Shown: positions 49,921 through 58,943, counted from the first letter of the stretch. The stretch: 64,000 nucleotides of DNA from Chersky-806 sp038252255 (GCA_038252255.1 JBBSAM010000021.1:19864-83863); one strand, 5' to 3'. Notes: generated by a model not told the origin, from the letters alone. Translations and numbers: made by a program.

Positions 49921-50997
49921 GTGGATCAGCTGAACGAGCTGGGCTTCTACGGTCTCGCCGGTCACTCCGCGACGCCGCGCGATCTCGTGACGGAAGTCTC
50001 ACGGGCCGAGGAGATCGGTCTCGGCTCCGTCTTCATCTCCGAGCGGTTCAACACCTAGGACGCGCCGACGCTCAGCGGTGCCGCGGGCGCCGTCAGCTCG
50101 ACGCTCGGTGTGGCGACTGCGGCCACGAACCACAACACGCGTCACCTGCTCGTCAACGCGACGTTCGGTGTGACGATGCACCGCCTCACCGGCGGGCGCT
50201 TCACCCTCGGCTTCGGTCGCGGGTTCGACATGCTCTTCGACGTGATGAACGTGCCGCGCGTGACGATGGCCCAGCTCGAGGACACGATCGGGCTGCTCCG
50301 CCGCCTGTGGCACGGCGAGACGATCATGGGGCACGACGGTCCGGCCGGTCGTTACCCGTACCTCAGCCAGGATCCGACCTTTGCCGAGGACATCCCGATC
50401 CTGCTGACCGCGCTCGGCGAACGGACGCTCGAGTTCGCCGGCCGCGTCGCCGATGCAGTGGTGCTGCACACCTTCTTCACCGACGAGGCGCTGGCCCGGA
50501 GCGTCGCCGCGGTCCGGCGCGGCGCGGAGGAGGCGGGACGTGACCCTTCGCGCGTGAGGGTGTGGTCGGTCCTGGCAACGGTTGGCGACCACATCGACGA
50601 GGAGCTCCGGCTCAAGAAGCTCGTGGGTCGGTTGGCGACCTATCTCCAGGGCTACGGCGACCTGCTGGTGCGGGTGAACGGCTGGGACCCGGCGGTGCTC
50701 GCCACCTTCCGGGCCGACGAGCTGGTCTCCGCCTTCGGTGGCGCGCTCGATGCCACCGGTACACCCGACCAGCTGCAGCACGTCGCGACATTGCTGCCGA
50801 ACGAGTGGCTGGCCGCATCGGCCACCGGGAGCCCGTCGGCGTGCGCGGCCCGGGTGTTGGACCAGTTCGATGCCGGGGCGGACGGCGTGATCCTCCACGG
50901 CGCGACGCCCGACGAGCTCGCGCCCGTCGTCGCCGCATACCGCACGCTGCGGCCGGCTGGTCGCTTCGAGCACCTCGCCGCCAACCCCGGCGCGTAG
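49921..50997 (+). pseudogene. LLM-class oxidoreductase with an in-frame amber codon
   Basis: One uninterrupted frame runs from GTG 49921 to 50997 except for TAG at 50056-50058 (codon 46). Before it: VDQLNELGFYGLAG and SERFNT; after it: DAPTLSGAAGAVSSTLGV and onward, all as expected for a TIGR03857-type F420-dependent enzyme. One substitution in a sense codon (for example AAG to TAG) would explain the stop. The downstream part could be translated alone from GTG/ATG at about 50110, but would lack the first barrel strands. A nonsense mutation or a base-call error are both possible. Confidence 0.75.
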
Positions 50998-50999
50998 AG

Positions 51000-52256
51000 A
51001 TGGCGACGGTCGGCGGATCCATGGCTCGCCGGAGGCGCGCGCGCCGGCGCGGTGCCGCGAAGTACGTCGCGGCGCTGGTTGGGGGTGCAATCTTCGCCGT
51101 GTCGATCGGTTTGGTAGCTTCAGCCGTCAACCACGTCAACCTCGATGTCGACCTCGACATCATCGGCACGAACACTGCCGAGGCAGTCTTCTCCCCGGCC
51201 GTGATGGGGAAGTCGTCATTGTGGTCGACGCGGACGGCGAGCTCCTTCGGGTCCGCGCCGGTTGTCGTCGACGCCCGCGTGTTCATACGAGACCGGACCG
51301 GTCATCTCCTGGCGTTCGACGCGCGGACGGGGGCGCCGCTCTGGAGCGCGAGTCTCGGTGTGGAGACCATACCGATCGCCGACTTCCCACCTGTCGTGGT
51401 CGACGGCGTCGTCTATGCGACCGGCTGGGACCAGGCGGTTCACGCGCTCGACGCCGCGACCGGTGCGTCCCGGTGGTCCGCACCCGTCCCGGGCCTGGGC
51501 GGGTTCCCACTCGCCGTCAGCGGAGACGCGGTGTACGTCGATGCCGACGCTCTCACGGCGCTCGATCGGGCCAGCGGTGCATTGCGGTGGTCTGCTCCGG
51601 TCGGCAATGGGAGCGTTGCTGGCTACTCCCAGCCGGTCGTAGCCGGCGAGCTCGTCGTCGTGGGCGGGGGCGACGGGCGGGTTCATGCGTTCGACCGCGC
51701 CACTGGCGCGCCGCGCTGGGCCGCCGGGTTCACCCAACGGCACGACTTCGGAGCGGGTCCGAACGTCGTCGCGACGGATGGGCTCGTCTACGTCACCGGC
51801 ACGGACACGGAGCTCAGCCCACTCGGGCCTCACCGCGCCGATGGGAGGCTCCGCGCGCTCGAGCTCGCGACCGGGCAACCGCGCTGGTCCCAGCCGATCA
51901 GGGGCGTGAACGAGTTCGGATCGAGCCCGACGGTGAACGGCGGAACGGTCTTGGTACCCGGCGCCGAGCTGTACGCGTTCGACGCAACGACGGGCGCACG
52001 TCGGTGGACCGCTCGCAGTGGCGGCAGCACCTTCTTCTCGTTCAACCCGCTCACCATCGCTGACGGCATCGCGTACTTGCCCGGCGGTGACGGCAGGCTG
52101 CATGCGATCGACGCCATCTCGGGTCGTCCGCTCTGGGTCGCGGGAGCTTTGGCACGACGTCACCGCAAACCGCCAATCCCCGTGCCACCCGCCGTCGTCG
52201 GCGGTGTGATGTATCTCGCTTCGGGAGATCACCGCGTGTATGCCTACGGGCGGTGA
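51000..52256 (+). CDS. Membrane-anchored PQQ-type beta-propeller repeat protein
   Basis: A 418-residue protein. An N-terminal arginine-rich stretch and membrane helix (YVAALVGGAIFAVSIGLVAS) anchor it facing outward. It has about seven PQQ/BamB-type blades, each with an A-x-D-x-x-T/S-G-x-x-x-W core, for example LLAFDARTGAPLWSA, VHALDAATGASRWSA, LTALDRASGALRWSA, VHAFDRATGAPRWAA and LYAFDATTGARRWTA. No dehydrogenase active site is seen, so a scaffold role or binding of a partner protein is more likely. It begins 2 nt after the preceding pseudogene and overlaps the next gene by 4 nt. Confidence 0.88.
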   Translation: MATVGGSMARRRRARRRGAAKYVAALVGGAIFAVSIGLVASAVNHVNLDVDLDIIGTNTAEAVFSPAVMGKSSLWSTRTASSFGSAPVVVDARVFIRDRTGHLLAFDARTGAPLWSASLGVETIPIADFPPVVVDGVVYATGWDQAVHALDAATGASRWSAPVPGLGGFPLAVSGDAVYVDADALTALDRASGALRWSAPVGNGSVAGYSQPVVAGELVVVGGGDGRVHAFDRATGAPRWAAGFTQRHDFGAGPNVVATDGLVYVTGTDTELSPLGPHRADGRLRALELATGQPRWSQPIRGVNEFGSSPTVNGGTVLVPGAELYAFDATTGARRWTARSGGSTFFSFNPLTIADGIAYLPGGDGRLHAIDAISGRPLWVAGALARRHRKPPIPVPPAVVGGVMYLASGDHRVYAYGR

Positions 52257-52711
52257 CCGTCGTGCCATCAGTGCGTGCGGCGGTGCCGTCGGAGATGGGC
52301 GCGCTGGTGGAGCTGCAGCGGCGCTCGTCGTTGGTGTGGGAGGAGTACCGGGACTCGTTGCTCGCCCACCCCGAGGTGATCGAGGTGCCGGCGGGCGCGC
52401 TCGCGGCCGGTCAGGTGCGGGTCGCGGTGTCCGACGGAGTGATCGTGGGTTTCGCGACGGTGATGCCGGTGTCCGGGGGAGTCGGTGAGGTCGATGGCTT
52501 GTTCGTGGAGCCGGACCTCATGCGGGGCGGGATCGGCCGGCTGCTCGTGGAGGACGCGGTGGTGATCGCCTGCGACCACGGGCTGGCCCGGCTCGAGGTG
52601 ACGGCGAATCCGCGCGCGCTCGGCTTCTACGAGAAGGTCGGGTTCGTCGCGGTCGGTGAGGTCCCCACCCGGTTCGGCCCCGGCATCCGCATGCACCGCC
52701 GTCTCCGCTGA
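52253..52711 (+). CDS. GNAT N-acetyltransferase
   Basis: A 152-residue GNAT. It has VRAAVPSEMGALVELQRRSS, VIVGFATVMPVSGGVGEVDGLFVEPDLMRGGIGRLLVEDAV (acetyl-CoA loop R-G-G-I-G-R-L) and ANPRALGFYEKVGFVAVGE. The GTGA overlap with the propeller gene indicates translational coupling. The acceptor is unknown. Confidence 0.88.
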   Translation: MTVVPSVRAAVPSEMGALVELQRRSSLVWEEYRDSLLAHPEVIEVPAGALAAGQVRVAVSDGVIVGFATVMPVSGGVGEVDGLFVEPDLMRGGIGRLLVEDAVVIACDHGLARLEVTANPRALGFYEKVGFVAVGEVPTRFGPGIRMHRRLR

Positions 52712-52728
52712 GGAATGCCGGTTTTCGC

Positions 52729-52757
52729 TTGACAAGTCGAACGTATGTTCGTACACT
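52729..52757 (+). promoter_or_regulatory. Promoter of the DUF222/HNH gene
   Basis: TTGACA (52729-52734) and TACACT (52752-52757) are separated by 17 bp, an ideal sigma-70 spacing. The LexA box fills the spacer and touches the -10. Transcription should start near 52764, leaving a leader of about 62 nt. Confidence 0.8.
52737..52752 (+). promoter_or_regulatory. LexA (SOS) box of the DUF222/HNH gene
   Basis: TCGAAC-GTAT-GTTCGT matches TCGAAC-N4-GTTCGA with one mismatch. It sits inside the promoter spacer, so LexA binding would block RNA polymerase. Confidence 0.85.
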
Positions 52758-52825
52758 GAGCGGACTTCCTCCTCCACGGTTCTTCCCCCGTCCGTCGTGC
52801 TCGAGCTGAGGAACGGGGTCGTCTC

Positions 52826-54040
52826 GTGGTGGATGCGTTGAGGGAGCCGATCGAGTCGCTGCGCGCGGTGCTGGCGACGCTCGATCCGTCGGCGCTCGAC
52901 GGATGCGACGCGAAGGCGATGGTGGAGCAGTCCGCCGAGCTGGAACGGCTCGCCGCCGCGCTGCGCACCTTGGCGGTGGGTCGGCTGGCCGAGACCGATG
53001 CCTGGACCTCGGATGGCGCCTTTCGTGATGTCGCCGCGTGGATGGCTTCGAAGACTCAATCGACGGTTGGCCGGGCCCGGGCGACGGTCGAGACCGCAGC
53101 ACGTCTCGTTGACCTGCCGGCGACCACGGCGGCCCTCCGTGCCGGCGGGCTGTCCGATGCACAAGTCGATGTGATCGCTGCCGCGGCCACAGCGGATCCC
53201 GACGCCGAGGTGGCCCTGCTGGAGTGCGCAGCGAGCAATGGTTTGAAGGGTCTGAAGGACGAGTGCGCTCGCGTCGAAGCCGCGGCCTCGACGGATCAGG
53301 CGGAGCGGTACCAGAGAGCTCGGGCGAATCGATATCTCCGGCACCGCCGGATCTCGGACGTCGAGGGCCTGATCGAGATGCGCGGCCCGATCGACGCTAC
53401 GACACGCGTGATGGCCGCTCTGGAGCCTTGTGAGGCGGAGCTGTTCAGGGACGCGCGCGCTGCGGGTCGCCGTGAGGAACCTGAGGCGCTGGCCTTTGAT
53501 GCTGCGGTTCAGCTCGCCGACGACAGCGCTGCGCTCAAGTTCGCCGAGAGTCCGTCGCGGGCGCCGGCGACCTTGACGTTGCGCGTCGATCACTCGGCGT
53601 TCGACCGGGGCTACACCGTTCCGGGTGAGACATGTGAGATTGCCGGTGTGGGACCCGTCCCGGTCTTCATCGCCCAGAAGCTCGCGGCCGACGCGATCTT
53701 CAAAGCCCTGATCGTGGATGGGACCGATGTTCGCGCCGTGAGTCACCTGGGCCGGACGATCCCGGCCAGGTTACGGACCGCCGTGACCGAGCAGTTCCCG
53801 GAGTGTGCGATCGCGGGCTGCCACGTGAACCGACATCTCGAGATCGATCACAACACTCCGGTCAGCGAGCATGGTCTGACTGCGCTGTGGAACCTGTGCC
53901 GGCTGTGTCGCTTCCACCATGACCACAAGCACCGTTGGAACGAACGCGTCGAAGGCGAAGGCACGAACCGCGAGCTCGTCCCCGTTCACGGCCGACCCCC
54001 ACCTGGTCGCGCGCGACTGCCCGAAAGACAAGTCGCGTGA
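52826..54040 (+). CDS. DUF222 protein with C-terminal HNH endonuclease domain (13E12-like)
   Basis: A 404-residue protein. The N-terminal 300 residues are the Ala/Leu-rich helical DUF222 region (LAAALRTLAVGRLAE, WMASKTQSTVGRARATVETA, LSDAQVDVIAAAA). The C-terminus is an HNH nuclease: CAIAGC, HLEIDHNTPVSEHG, NLCRLCRFHHDHKHRW, with zinc-binding cysteines and the DH/HH core intact. This is the 13E12 repeat family of mycobacteria, and some mycobacterial members belong to the LexA regulon, matching the promoter seen here. Function is unproven; DNA cleavage during SOS is inferred. Start is one of two adjacent GTGs. Confidence 0.9.
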   Translation: MVDALREPIESLRAVLATLDPSALDGCDAKAMVEQSAELERLAAALRTLAVGRLAETDAWTSDGAFRDVAAWMASKTQSTVGRARATVETAARLVDLPATTAALRAGGLSDAQVDVIAAAATADPDAEVALLECAASNGLKGLKDECARVEAAASTDQAERYQRARANRYLRHRRISDVEGLIEMRGPIDATTRVMAALEPCEAELFRDARAAGRREEPEALAFDAAVQLADDSAALKFAESPSRAPATLTLRVDHSAFDRGYTVPGETCEIAGVGPVPVFIAQKLAADAIFKALIVDGTDVRAVSHLGRTIPARLRTAVTEQFPECAIAGCHVNRHLEIDHNTPVSEHGLTALWNLCRLCRFHHDHKHRWNERVEGEGTNRELVPVHGRPPPGRARLPERQVA

Positions 54041-54099
54041 CGGTTGTGCCGGCGCGCCCCCGACCGCGGAGCAGGCACGAGCATTCGAACGCAGCTGTA

Positions 54100-54942
54100 T
54101 CAGCCGCGCGGTTCGAGCCGGTAGTGAAGTCGGAGCGCCGGGACTCGCAACAGCTCCAACGCATGATCGGTCCGCAGTGCACCCTCGCGGTCGCAGTAGA
54201 CCCGAAACACTTCTGCGAGTGGGATGCGCCGTGCCCACGCTTGGGAGTTGCCGTCACTGACGGTCAGGTACGCGCCGTCACCTCCGAACGCTCCCAACGG
54301 AGAGGCGAGGTTGAGCGAACCCTCCAGTCCGCTGTCGGGCCGGAGAAAGACGGTGACACTGCCGTTGGGCAGCGGGAACGCGACCTTGATGCTTGGCCGG
54401 GAGCTCCCGGGCAGCGTGGCCACGGTGTACCAGCCGCTGTACATCGTGCGGCCCGTCGAACGCAGAGTTCGCAACCAAGCTGCGCCAAGCTGCTGGCCGT
54501 CGGCGCCGACCACGCGCTCGATGCGGCTGTCGATGCCTCCGGCAACGTCCCGCGGTCGCAACGGCATGCTCAGCTGGTCCAGGCGGCGTGAGAAGGCGAC
54601 CTGCAGGAGCCATGCGAAGGGCAATGCCGGAGGGCTCCACTCCGACCAGACATCCAGGCGCCAATCCGTCGTCTGCTCGTAGAAAGCGACGATCGGGGGC
54701 GCCAGCAGCGCCGGCTCGAAATCCGCCCCAGCGAGCTGGCTCATCGATCCGAGCAGGCCGCCACCACTCCGCAGCTCGCCCCCGAGTCGTTGCGCTTCGC
54801 GCTCGATCCAATCCTCGCCGACGCGTTCCGGGTCGCCGGTGGGCCCGTGGAGCCAGGGATGGTCGTTCAAGTCGATCCGTCGGCCCGTCGCGCGGACCCA
54901 AGCCTGCGTGGCCCGATCCAGGCCGAATCCCCGGCCGGCCAT
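54100..54942 (-). CDS. Hypothetical protein, 280 residues
   Basis: Not recognised. The protein is soluble with no signal peptide, no cysteine motif and no membrane helix. Trp-rich segments (HPWLHGPTGDPERVGEDWIE, DWRLDVWSEWSPPALPFAW, SGWYTVATLPGSSRPSI) and a repeat of beta-like stretches suggest a compact all-beta/alpha fold. It begins 3 nt after the carboxylase stop, so it is probably translated from the same messenger and may act with the acyl-CoA genes upstream. Confidence 0.7.
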   Translation of the reverse strand: MAGRGFGLDRATQAWVRATGRRIDLNDHPWLHGPTGDPERVGEDWIEREAQRLGGELRSGGGLLGSMSQLAGADFEPALLAPPIVAFYEQTTDWRLDVWSEWSPPALPFAWLLQVAFSRRLDQLSMPLRPRDVAGGIDSRIERVVGADGQQLGAAWLRTLRSTGRTMYSGWYTVATLPGSSRPSIKVAFPLPNGSVTVFLRPDSGLEGSLNLASPLGAFGGDGAYLTVSDGNSQAWARRIPLAEVFRVYCDREGALRTDHALELLRVPALRLHYRLEPRG

Positions 54943-54945
54943 CGG

Positions 54946-56499
54946 CTACGGGCGGGTGGTGGAACGACGGGTGGTGCGGGCGCGGCGGGGGGCGGCGAGG
55001 TTGGCGAACTCGCAGAGCAGGGGGCGCGTGTCGCGGGGGTCGATGATCTCTTCGATCATGAACGCCTCGGCGGTCTTGAACGGGTTGCGGGCCTTGGAGA
55101 GCCGGGCCTCGATCTCGGCTCGGAGCGCGGTGGGGTCGTCGGCGGCTTCGAGCTGGGCGCGGTAGGCGGCTTCGATCCCGCCTTCGAGCGGCAGCGATCC
55201 CCACTCGCCCGAAGGCCACGCGTACCGGTAGGAGAAGCGCGACGCGTCCTGGTGCGCGGCTCCGGCCACGCCGTAGACCTTGCGCAGCAGCACCGAGCAC
55301 CAGGGCACGGTCGCCTGGTACACGGCCGCGAGCGCGCGGGCGCCGTGGCGGATCGTGCCGGCATGCTCGGCTTCGGTGCCGATGAGGAAGCCCGGGTTGT
55401 CGACGAGGTGGACGACGGGAAGGCGGAACGTCTCGGCAAGGTCCACGAACCGCTCGACCTTGCGCGATGCATCGGCCGTCCAGCCGCCGGCGTAGTGGTA
55501 CGGGTCGTTGGCGAGCACCGCCACCGGCCAGCCGTCGAGCCGGGCGAGCCCGGTGACGGCGGAACGGCCCCAGCCGCGGCCGAGCTCGAGGTACGAGCCG
55601 AGATCGAAGACGGCTTCGATGATCGACCGGACCTTGTAGACCTTGCGCCGCTGGCGGGGGATCGCGTCGAGCAGCGCAGGCTCGCGGCGGTCGGGGTCGT
55701 CGTCGATCTGCTCGGCGCGGGGCGGAAGCTCCTCGACCGAGCTCGGAAGGTAGGAGAGGAACCGGCGGGCGCGGGCGAACGCCTCGTCCTCGGTGGCGAC
55801 CTCGTCGTCGACCGTTCCGTTGCGGGTGTGGATGCTGCTGCCGCCGAGGCTCTCCTTGTCCACGGTCTCGGTCCCTAGCTGGTTCACGACGACCGGCCCG
55901 GCGACGAAGAGGTGGCTCGTCCCTTTGACCATCATCGAGTAGTGGCTCGTCACGACTCGGGCTGCGCCGAGTCCCGCGACCGAACCGAGGCACAGGCTCA
56001 CGACGGGCACGCGGCTCAGGTTCGCGACGACCCACTCCCAGCCCGGGTTGAACGGCACGAACGCGCGCCGTTCCGTCTCCAGCGTCTTCACCGATCCGCC
56101 GCCACCCGAGCCGTCGACCAGCCGCACGATGGGCAGGCCGAGATCGTGGGCCATGCGTTCGGCATGGACCTGCTTCTGAAAGATCGAGGCGTCGGCCGCG
56201 CCGCCGCGCACGGTGAAGTCGTCGCCGCCGACCACGACCGGGCGCGCGTCGATGCGGCCGCGACCCATCACGAAGTTGGCCGGCGTCAGCGACGCGAGCG
56301 TGCCGTCTTCGGCGTACGTGCCGCGGCCCGTGAGAACGCCCACCTCGTGGAACGAACCCGGGTCGAGCAGATGGTCGATGCGCTCACGTACGGGCAGCTT
56401 GCCGAGCGACCGGTGCTTCTCGACCTTCTCGGCTCCACCCATCTCCGCGGCCAGCGCGCGCCGGCGCGCGAGCTCTTCGAGCTCCGGCTCCCAGGTCAC
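54946..56499 (-). CDS. Acyl-CoA carboxylase carboxyltransferase (beta) subunit
   Basis: A 517-residue carboxyltransferase of the propionyl/methylcrotonyl-CoA carboxylase beta type. The N-terminal ClpP-fold domain carries RLVDGSGGGGSVKTL and LCLGSVAGLGAARVVTSHYSMM; the C-terminal domain has LVDNPGFLIGTEAEHAGTIRHGARAL and SRFSYRYAWPSGEWGSLPLEGGIEAA. It transfers CO2 from biotin to an acyl-CoA. The biotin carboxylase/BCCP partner is not in this window. It follows an acyl-CoA dehydrogenase by 42 nt in the same direction, which suggests branched-chain acyl-CoA degradation. Confidence 0.92.
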   Translation of the reverse strand: MTWEPELEELARRRALAAEMGGAEKVEKHRSLGKLPVRERIDHLLDPGSFHEVGVLTGRGTYAEDGTLASLTPANFVMGRGRIDARPVVVGGDDFTVRGGAADASIFQKQVHAERMAHDLGLPIVRLVDGSGGGGSVKTLETERRAFVPFNPGWEWVVANLSRVPVVSLCLGSVAGLGAARVVTSHYSMMVKGTSHLFVAGPVVVNQLGTETVDKESLGGSSIHTRNGTVDDEVATEDEAFARARRFLSYLPSSVEELPPRAEQIDDDPDRREPALLDAIPRQRRKVYKVRSIIEAVFDLGSYLELGRGWGRSAVTGLARLDGWPVAVLANDPYHYAGGWTADASRKVERFVDLAETFRLPVVHLVDNPGFLIGTEAEHAGTIRHGARALAAVYQATVPWCSVLLRKVYGVAGAAHQDASRFSYRYAWPSGEWGSLPLEGGIEAAYRAQLEAADDPTALRAEIEARLSKARNPFKTAEAFMIEEIIDPRDTRPLLCEFANLAAPRRARTTRRSTTRP

Positions 56500-56541
56500 G
56501 CGCTGTCCTTCATCACGGGTGCCGGCATCGAGAGCTCCGGC

Positions 56542-57762
56542 TCAGATCGGGAGGTCGCCGGTGGCGGTCTTCGTCGTGCCGAAGTCCTTGTACGCAGCGA
56601 TCGTGCGCTCGGCGATGCGCATCTGGTGGATCTCGTCGGCCCCGTCGGCGAAGCGGGCCCAGCGGGCGTGCGCGTACATGTCGACGAGCGGCGTGTCCTT
56701 CGAGTACCCGAGCGCGCCGTGCACCTGTATGGCGCGGTCGACGATGCGGTTGAGCGCGTTGGCGACGAAGTGCTTCGCCATCGACACCTCGGTCTTGAAG
56801 TCCTCGCCCCGGTCGATCTTGTACGCGGCATGCAGCACCATGAGCTTCGACTGGTACAGCTCCATCGCGGAGTCGGCGATCATCCATTGCACGCCTTGCT
56901 TCTCGGCGAGCAGCGACCCGTGCGAGAAGCGGTGCAGCGACCGGTCGACCATCATGTCGAGCGCGATCTCCGCCTGCGCGATCCAGCGCATGCAGTGGGC
57001 CAGCCGCGCCGGGCCGAGCCGGTACTGGCCGAGGAGATGGCCCTGGCCGCGGCCGCCGAGCATCTGGCGGTCGTGCACGCGCAGGTCCTCGATCACGATC
57101 TCGGAGTGGCCGGTACCACCGTGCATCGTCTCGATCTCGCGCACGTCGTTCCAGCCCTCGGCGGGCAGGTCGACGATGAACGCGGTGTTGGCGGCCTGCT
57201 TGATCTCCGGCTGGTCCTCGGTCCGGCAGATGAGGATCGCGAAGTGCGCGCCCCGCGCGCCGCTGATGAACCACTTGTGGCCGTTGATGACCCACTCGTC
57301 GCCGTCCTGGTAGGCGCGGGTCTGGATCAGCGTGGGGTCCGAGCCGGCCACCTCGGGTTCGGTCATCGCGAAGCAGGAGCGGCCGATCCCGGTGCAGAGC
57401 GGCTTGAGGTACTTCTCCTTCTGCTCGTCTGTGCCCCAGTGCAGGAGCGTGTGCATGTTGCCTTCGTCGGGGGCCTGGCAGTTGATCGCGAACGGCCCGA
57501 ATCGCGACTTCGCCGACTCTGCCTGCACCATCGCCAGCTCGACGTGGCGCAGCCCCATGCCGCCCCACTCCTTCGGCATGTGCGGCATCCAGAGGCCGCG
57601 CTCCTGCGCTTCGGTGCGCATCAGGATGACGCCGTCGATGAGGGACTGGCGGTCGTTCTCGTCGATCTTGGCTTCCGCGGGCTTCACCACGTTCTCGATG
57701 AAGTCGCGGGTGCGGGTGCGGATCTCCTCGAGCTCCGGAGACAGGGAGAAGTCGATGCTCAT
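56542..57762 (-). CDS. Acyl-CoA dehydrogenase
   Basis: A 406-residue FAD enzyme. Diagnostic blocks are FAMTEPEVAGSDPTLIQTRA and WVINGHKWFISGARGAHFA (beta domain), YKIDRGEDFKTEVSMAKHFVANALNRIVDRAIQVHGALGYS near the C-terminus, and a final IHQMRIAERTIAAYKDFG. It is of the larger, medium/branched-chain-like type. GGAG lies 6 nt before the ATG. The palindrome at 57819-57842 in the divergent region to the zinc dehydrogenase suggests regulation by the same factor as the LLM gene at 45.5 kb. It leads the unit with the carboxylase and the 280-residue protein. Confidence 0.92.
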   Translation of the reverse strand: MSIDFSLSPELEEIRTRTRDFIENVVKPAEAKIDENDRQSLIDGVILMRTEAQERGLWMPHMPKEWGGMGLRHVELAMVQAESAKSRFGPFAINCQAPDEGNMHTLLHWGTDEQKEKYLKPLCTGIGRSCFAMTEPEVAGSDPTLIQTRAYQDGDEWVINGHKWFISGARGAHFAILICRTEDQPEIKQAANTAFIVDLPAEGWNDVREIETMHGGTGHSEIVIEDLRVHDRQMLGGRGQGHLLGQYRLGPARLAHCMRWIAQAEIALDMMVDRSLHRFSHGSLLAEKQGVQWMIADSAMELYQSKLMVLHAAYKIDRGEDFKTEVSMAKHFVANALNRIVDRAIQVHGALGYSKDTPLVDMYAHARWARFADGADEIHQMRIAERTIAAYKDFGTTKTATGDLPI

Positions 57763-57818
57763 GGGCTGCTCCGCTCGTGGCTCGGGAGATCGCGACGGTG
57801 CTCCGCTGAGTGTCCCCG

Positions 57819-57842
57819 CCGCTTGACCGGGCGGTCAAGCGG
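57819..57842. promoter_or_regulatory. Palindromic operator, TTGACCG-N2-CGGTCAA type (site 2)
   Basis: Perfect 10-bp arms CCGCTTGACC (57819-57828) and GGTCAAGCGG (57833-57842) around GGGC. The core equals site 1 at 45504-45523. It sits between the starts of the acyl-CoA dehydrogenase (57762) and the zinc dehydrogenase (57858) and could repress both. Confidence 0.78.
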
Positions 57843-57857
57843 GCCCAGGATGGCCGC

Positions 57858-58913
57858 ATGCGCGCAGCGATCGCCCGGCGCGGGCGAATGGTCGTCGAAG
57901 AGGTGCCGGAGCCGATCCCGGGCGCGGGTGACGCGCTCGTCGAGGTGAAGGCGTGCGGTATCTGCGGATCCGATCTGCACACGCTGCATCACGCCGACAG
58001 CCTGCTCGCGGTGGCGGAGCTCGGTGGGGGGGAGAGCCAGTTCGACCCGAACGCCGACTTCGTCATGGGCCACGAGTTCGCAGCCGAGGTGCTGGAGCTC
58101 GGACCCGAGACGGACGGGGTGCCGGCAGCGGTGGGCGACCTCGTGGTCTCCATGCCGTTCGCGCTCGCCGGGCCTGCGGGGCTCGAGCCGATCGGGTTCT
58201 CGAACACGTACAACGGTGCCTACGCGGATCGCATGCGGCTCACCGCGGGCATGTGCCTCAAGGTCCCGAACGGGCTCGACGCGCGTCGTGCTGCGCTCAC
58301 CGAGCCGATGACGGTGGGCCTGCACGCGGTCAACAAGTCGGGCATCAAGCAGGGTGAGGGTGCGCTCGTCCTCGGGTGCGGACCCGTAGGGCTCGCGCTG
58401 ATCGCCGCGCTCGCGGCGAAGGGCATCGAGCCGATCGTCGCCGCGGACTACTCCGCTCGGCGGCGGGCGATCGCCACCGCGATGGGGGCCCACGAGGTCG
58501 TGACGCCCACGACCGAGAGCGCCATCGACGCGTGGAAGCGGGTCGGTGGCGCGATGCCGGTGGTGATCTTCGAGGCGATCGGGGTACCGGGCATCATCGA
58601 CCAGGCCATGCGGGACGCGCCGCCGCTCAGCCGCATCGTGATCGTCGGTGTCTGCATGGAGACCGACCACATGCTCCCGCTCGTCGGGATCGTGAAGGAG
58701 CTGAACCTGCAGTTCACCTTCTATTACGACCCGGTCGAGTTCGGCGACACGTTGCGCAGCATCGCCGAGGGCGAGCTGGATGTGACGCCGATGCTCACCG
58801 GAGTCGTGGGCATCGACGGTGTGCCGGAAGCGTTCGACGCGCTCGCCAATCCCGAGGCGCAGGTGAAGATCCTCGTGGAGCCCGGCGCCCCCACCGGCAT
58901 CAATCCCCTCTGA
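57858..58913 (+). CDS. Zinc-dependent alcohol dehydrogenase family (MDR)
   Basis: A 351-residue medium-chain dehydrogenase. Zinc ligands in CGICGSDLHTLHHA and GHEFAAEV (H-E) match the catalytic site. The structural zinc cysteine lobe is absent, replaced by the insertion PFALAGPAGLEPIGFSNTYNG. The Rossmann loop is VLGCGPVGLALIAALAAKG. It oxidises an alcohol or hydroxyacyl substrate with NAD(P). AGGA lies 7 nt before the ATG at 57858. It is divergent from the acyl-CoA dehydrogenase and shares its palindromic operator. Confidence 0.88.
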   Translation: MRAAIARRGRMVVEEVPEPIPGAGDALVEVKACGICGSDLHTLHHADSLLAVAELGGGESQFDPNADFVMGHEFAAEVLELGPETDGVPAAVGDLVVSMPFALAGPAGLEPIGFSNTYNGAYADRMRLTAGMCLKVPNGLDARRAALTEPMTVGLHAVNKSGIKQGEGALVLGCGPVGLALIAALAAKGIEPIVAADYSARRRAIATAMGAHEVVTPTTESAIDAWKRVGGAMPVVIFEAIGVPGIIDQAMRDAPPLSRIVIVGVCMETDHMLPLVGIVKELNLQFTFYYDPVEFGDTLRSIAEGELDVTPMLTGVVGIDGVPEAFDALANPEAQVKILVEPGAPTGINPL

Positions 58914-58943
58914 CCCGCACCACCCCACCAGCCCCCCTTTGCA

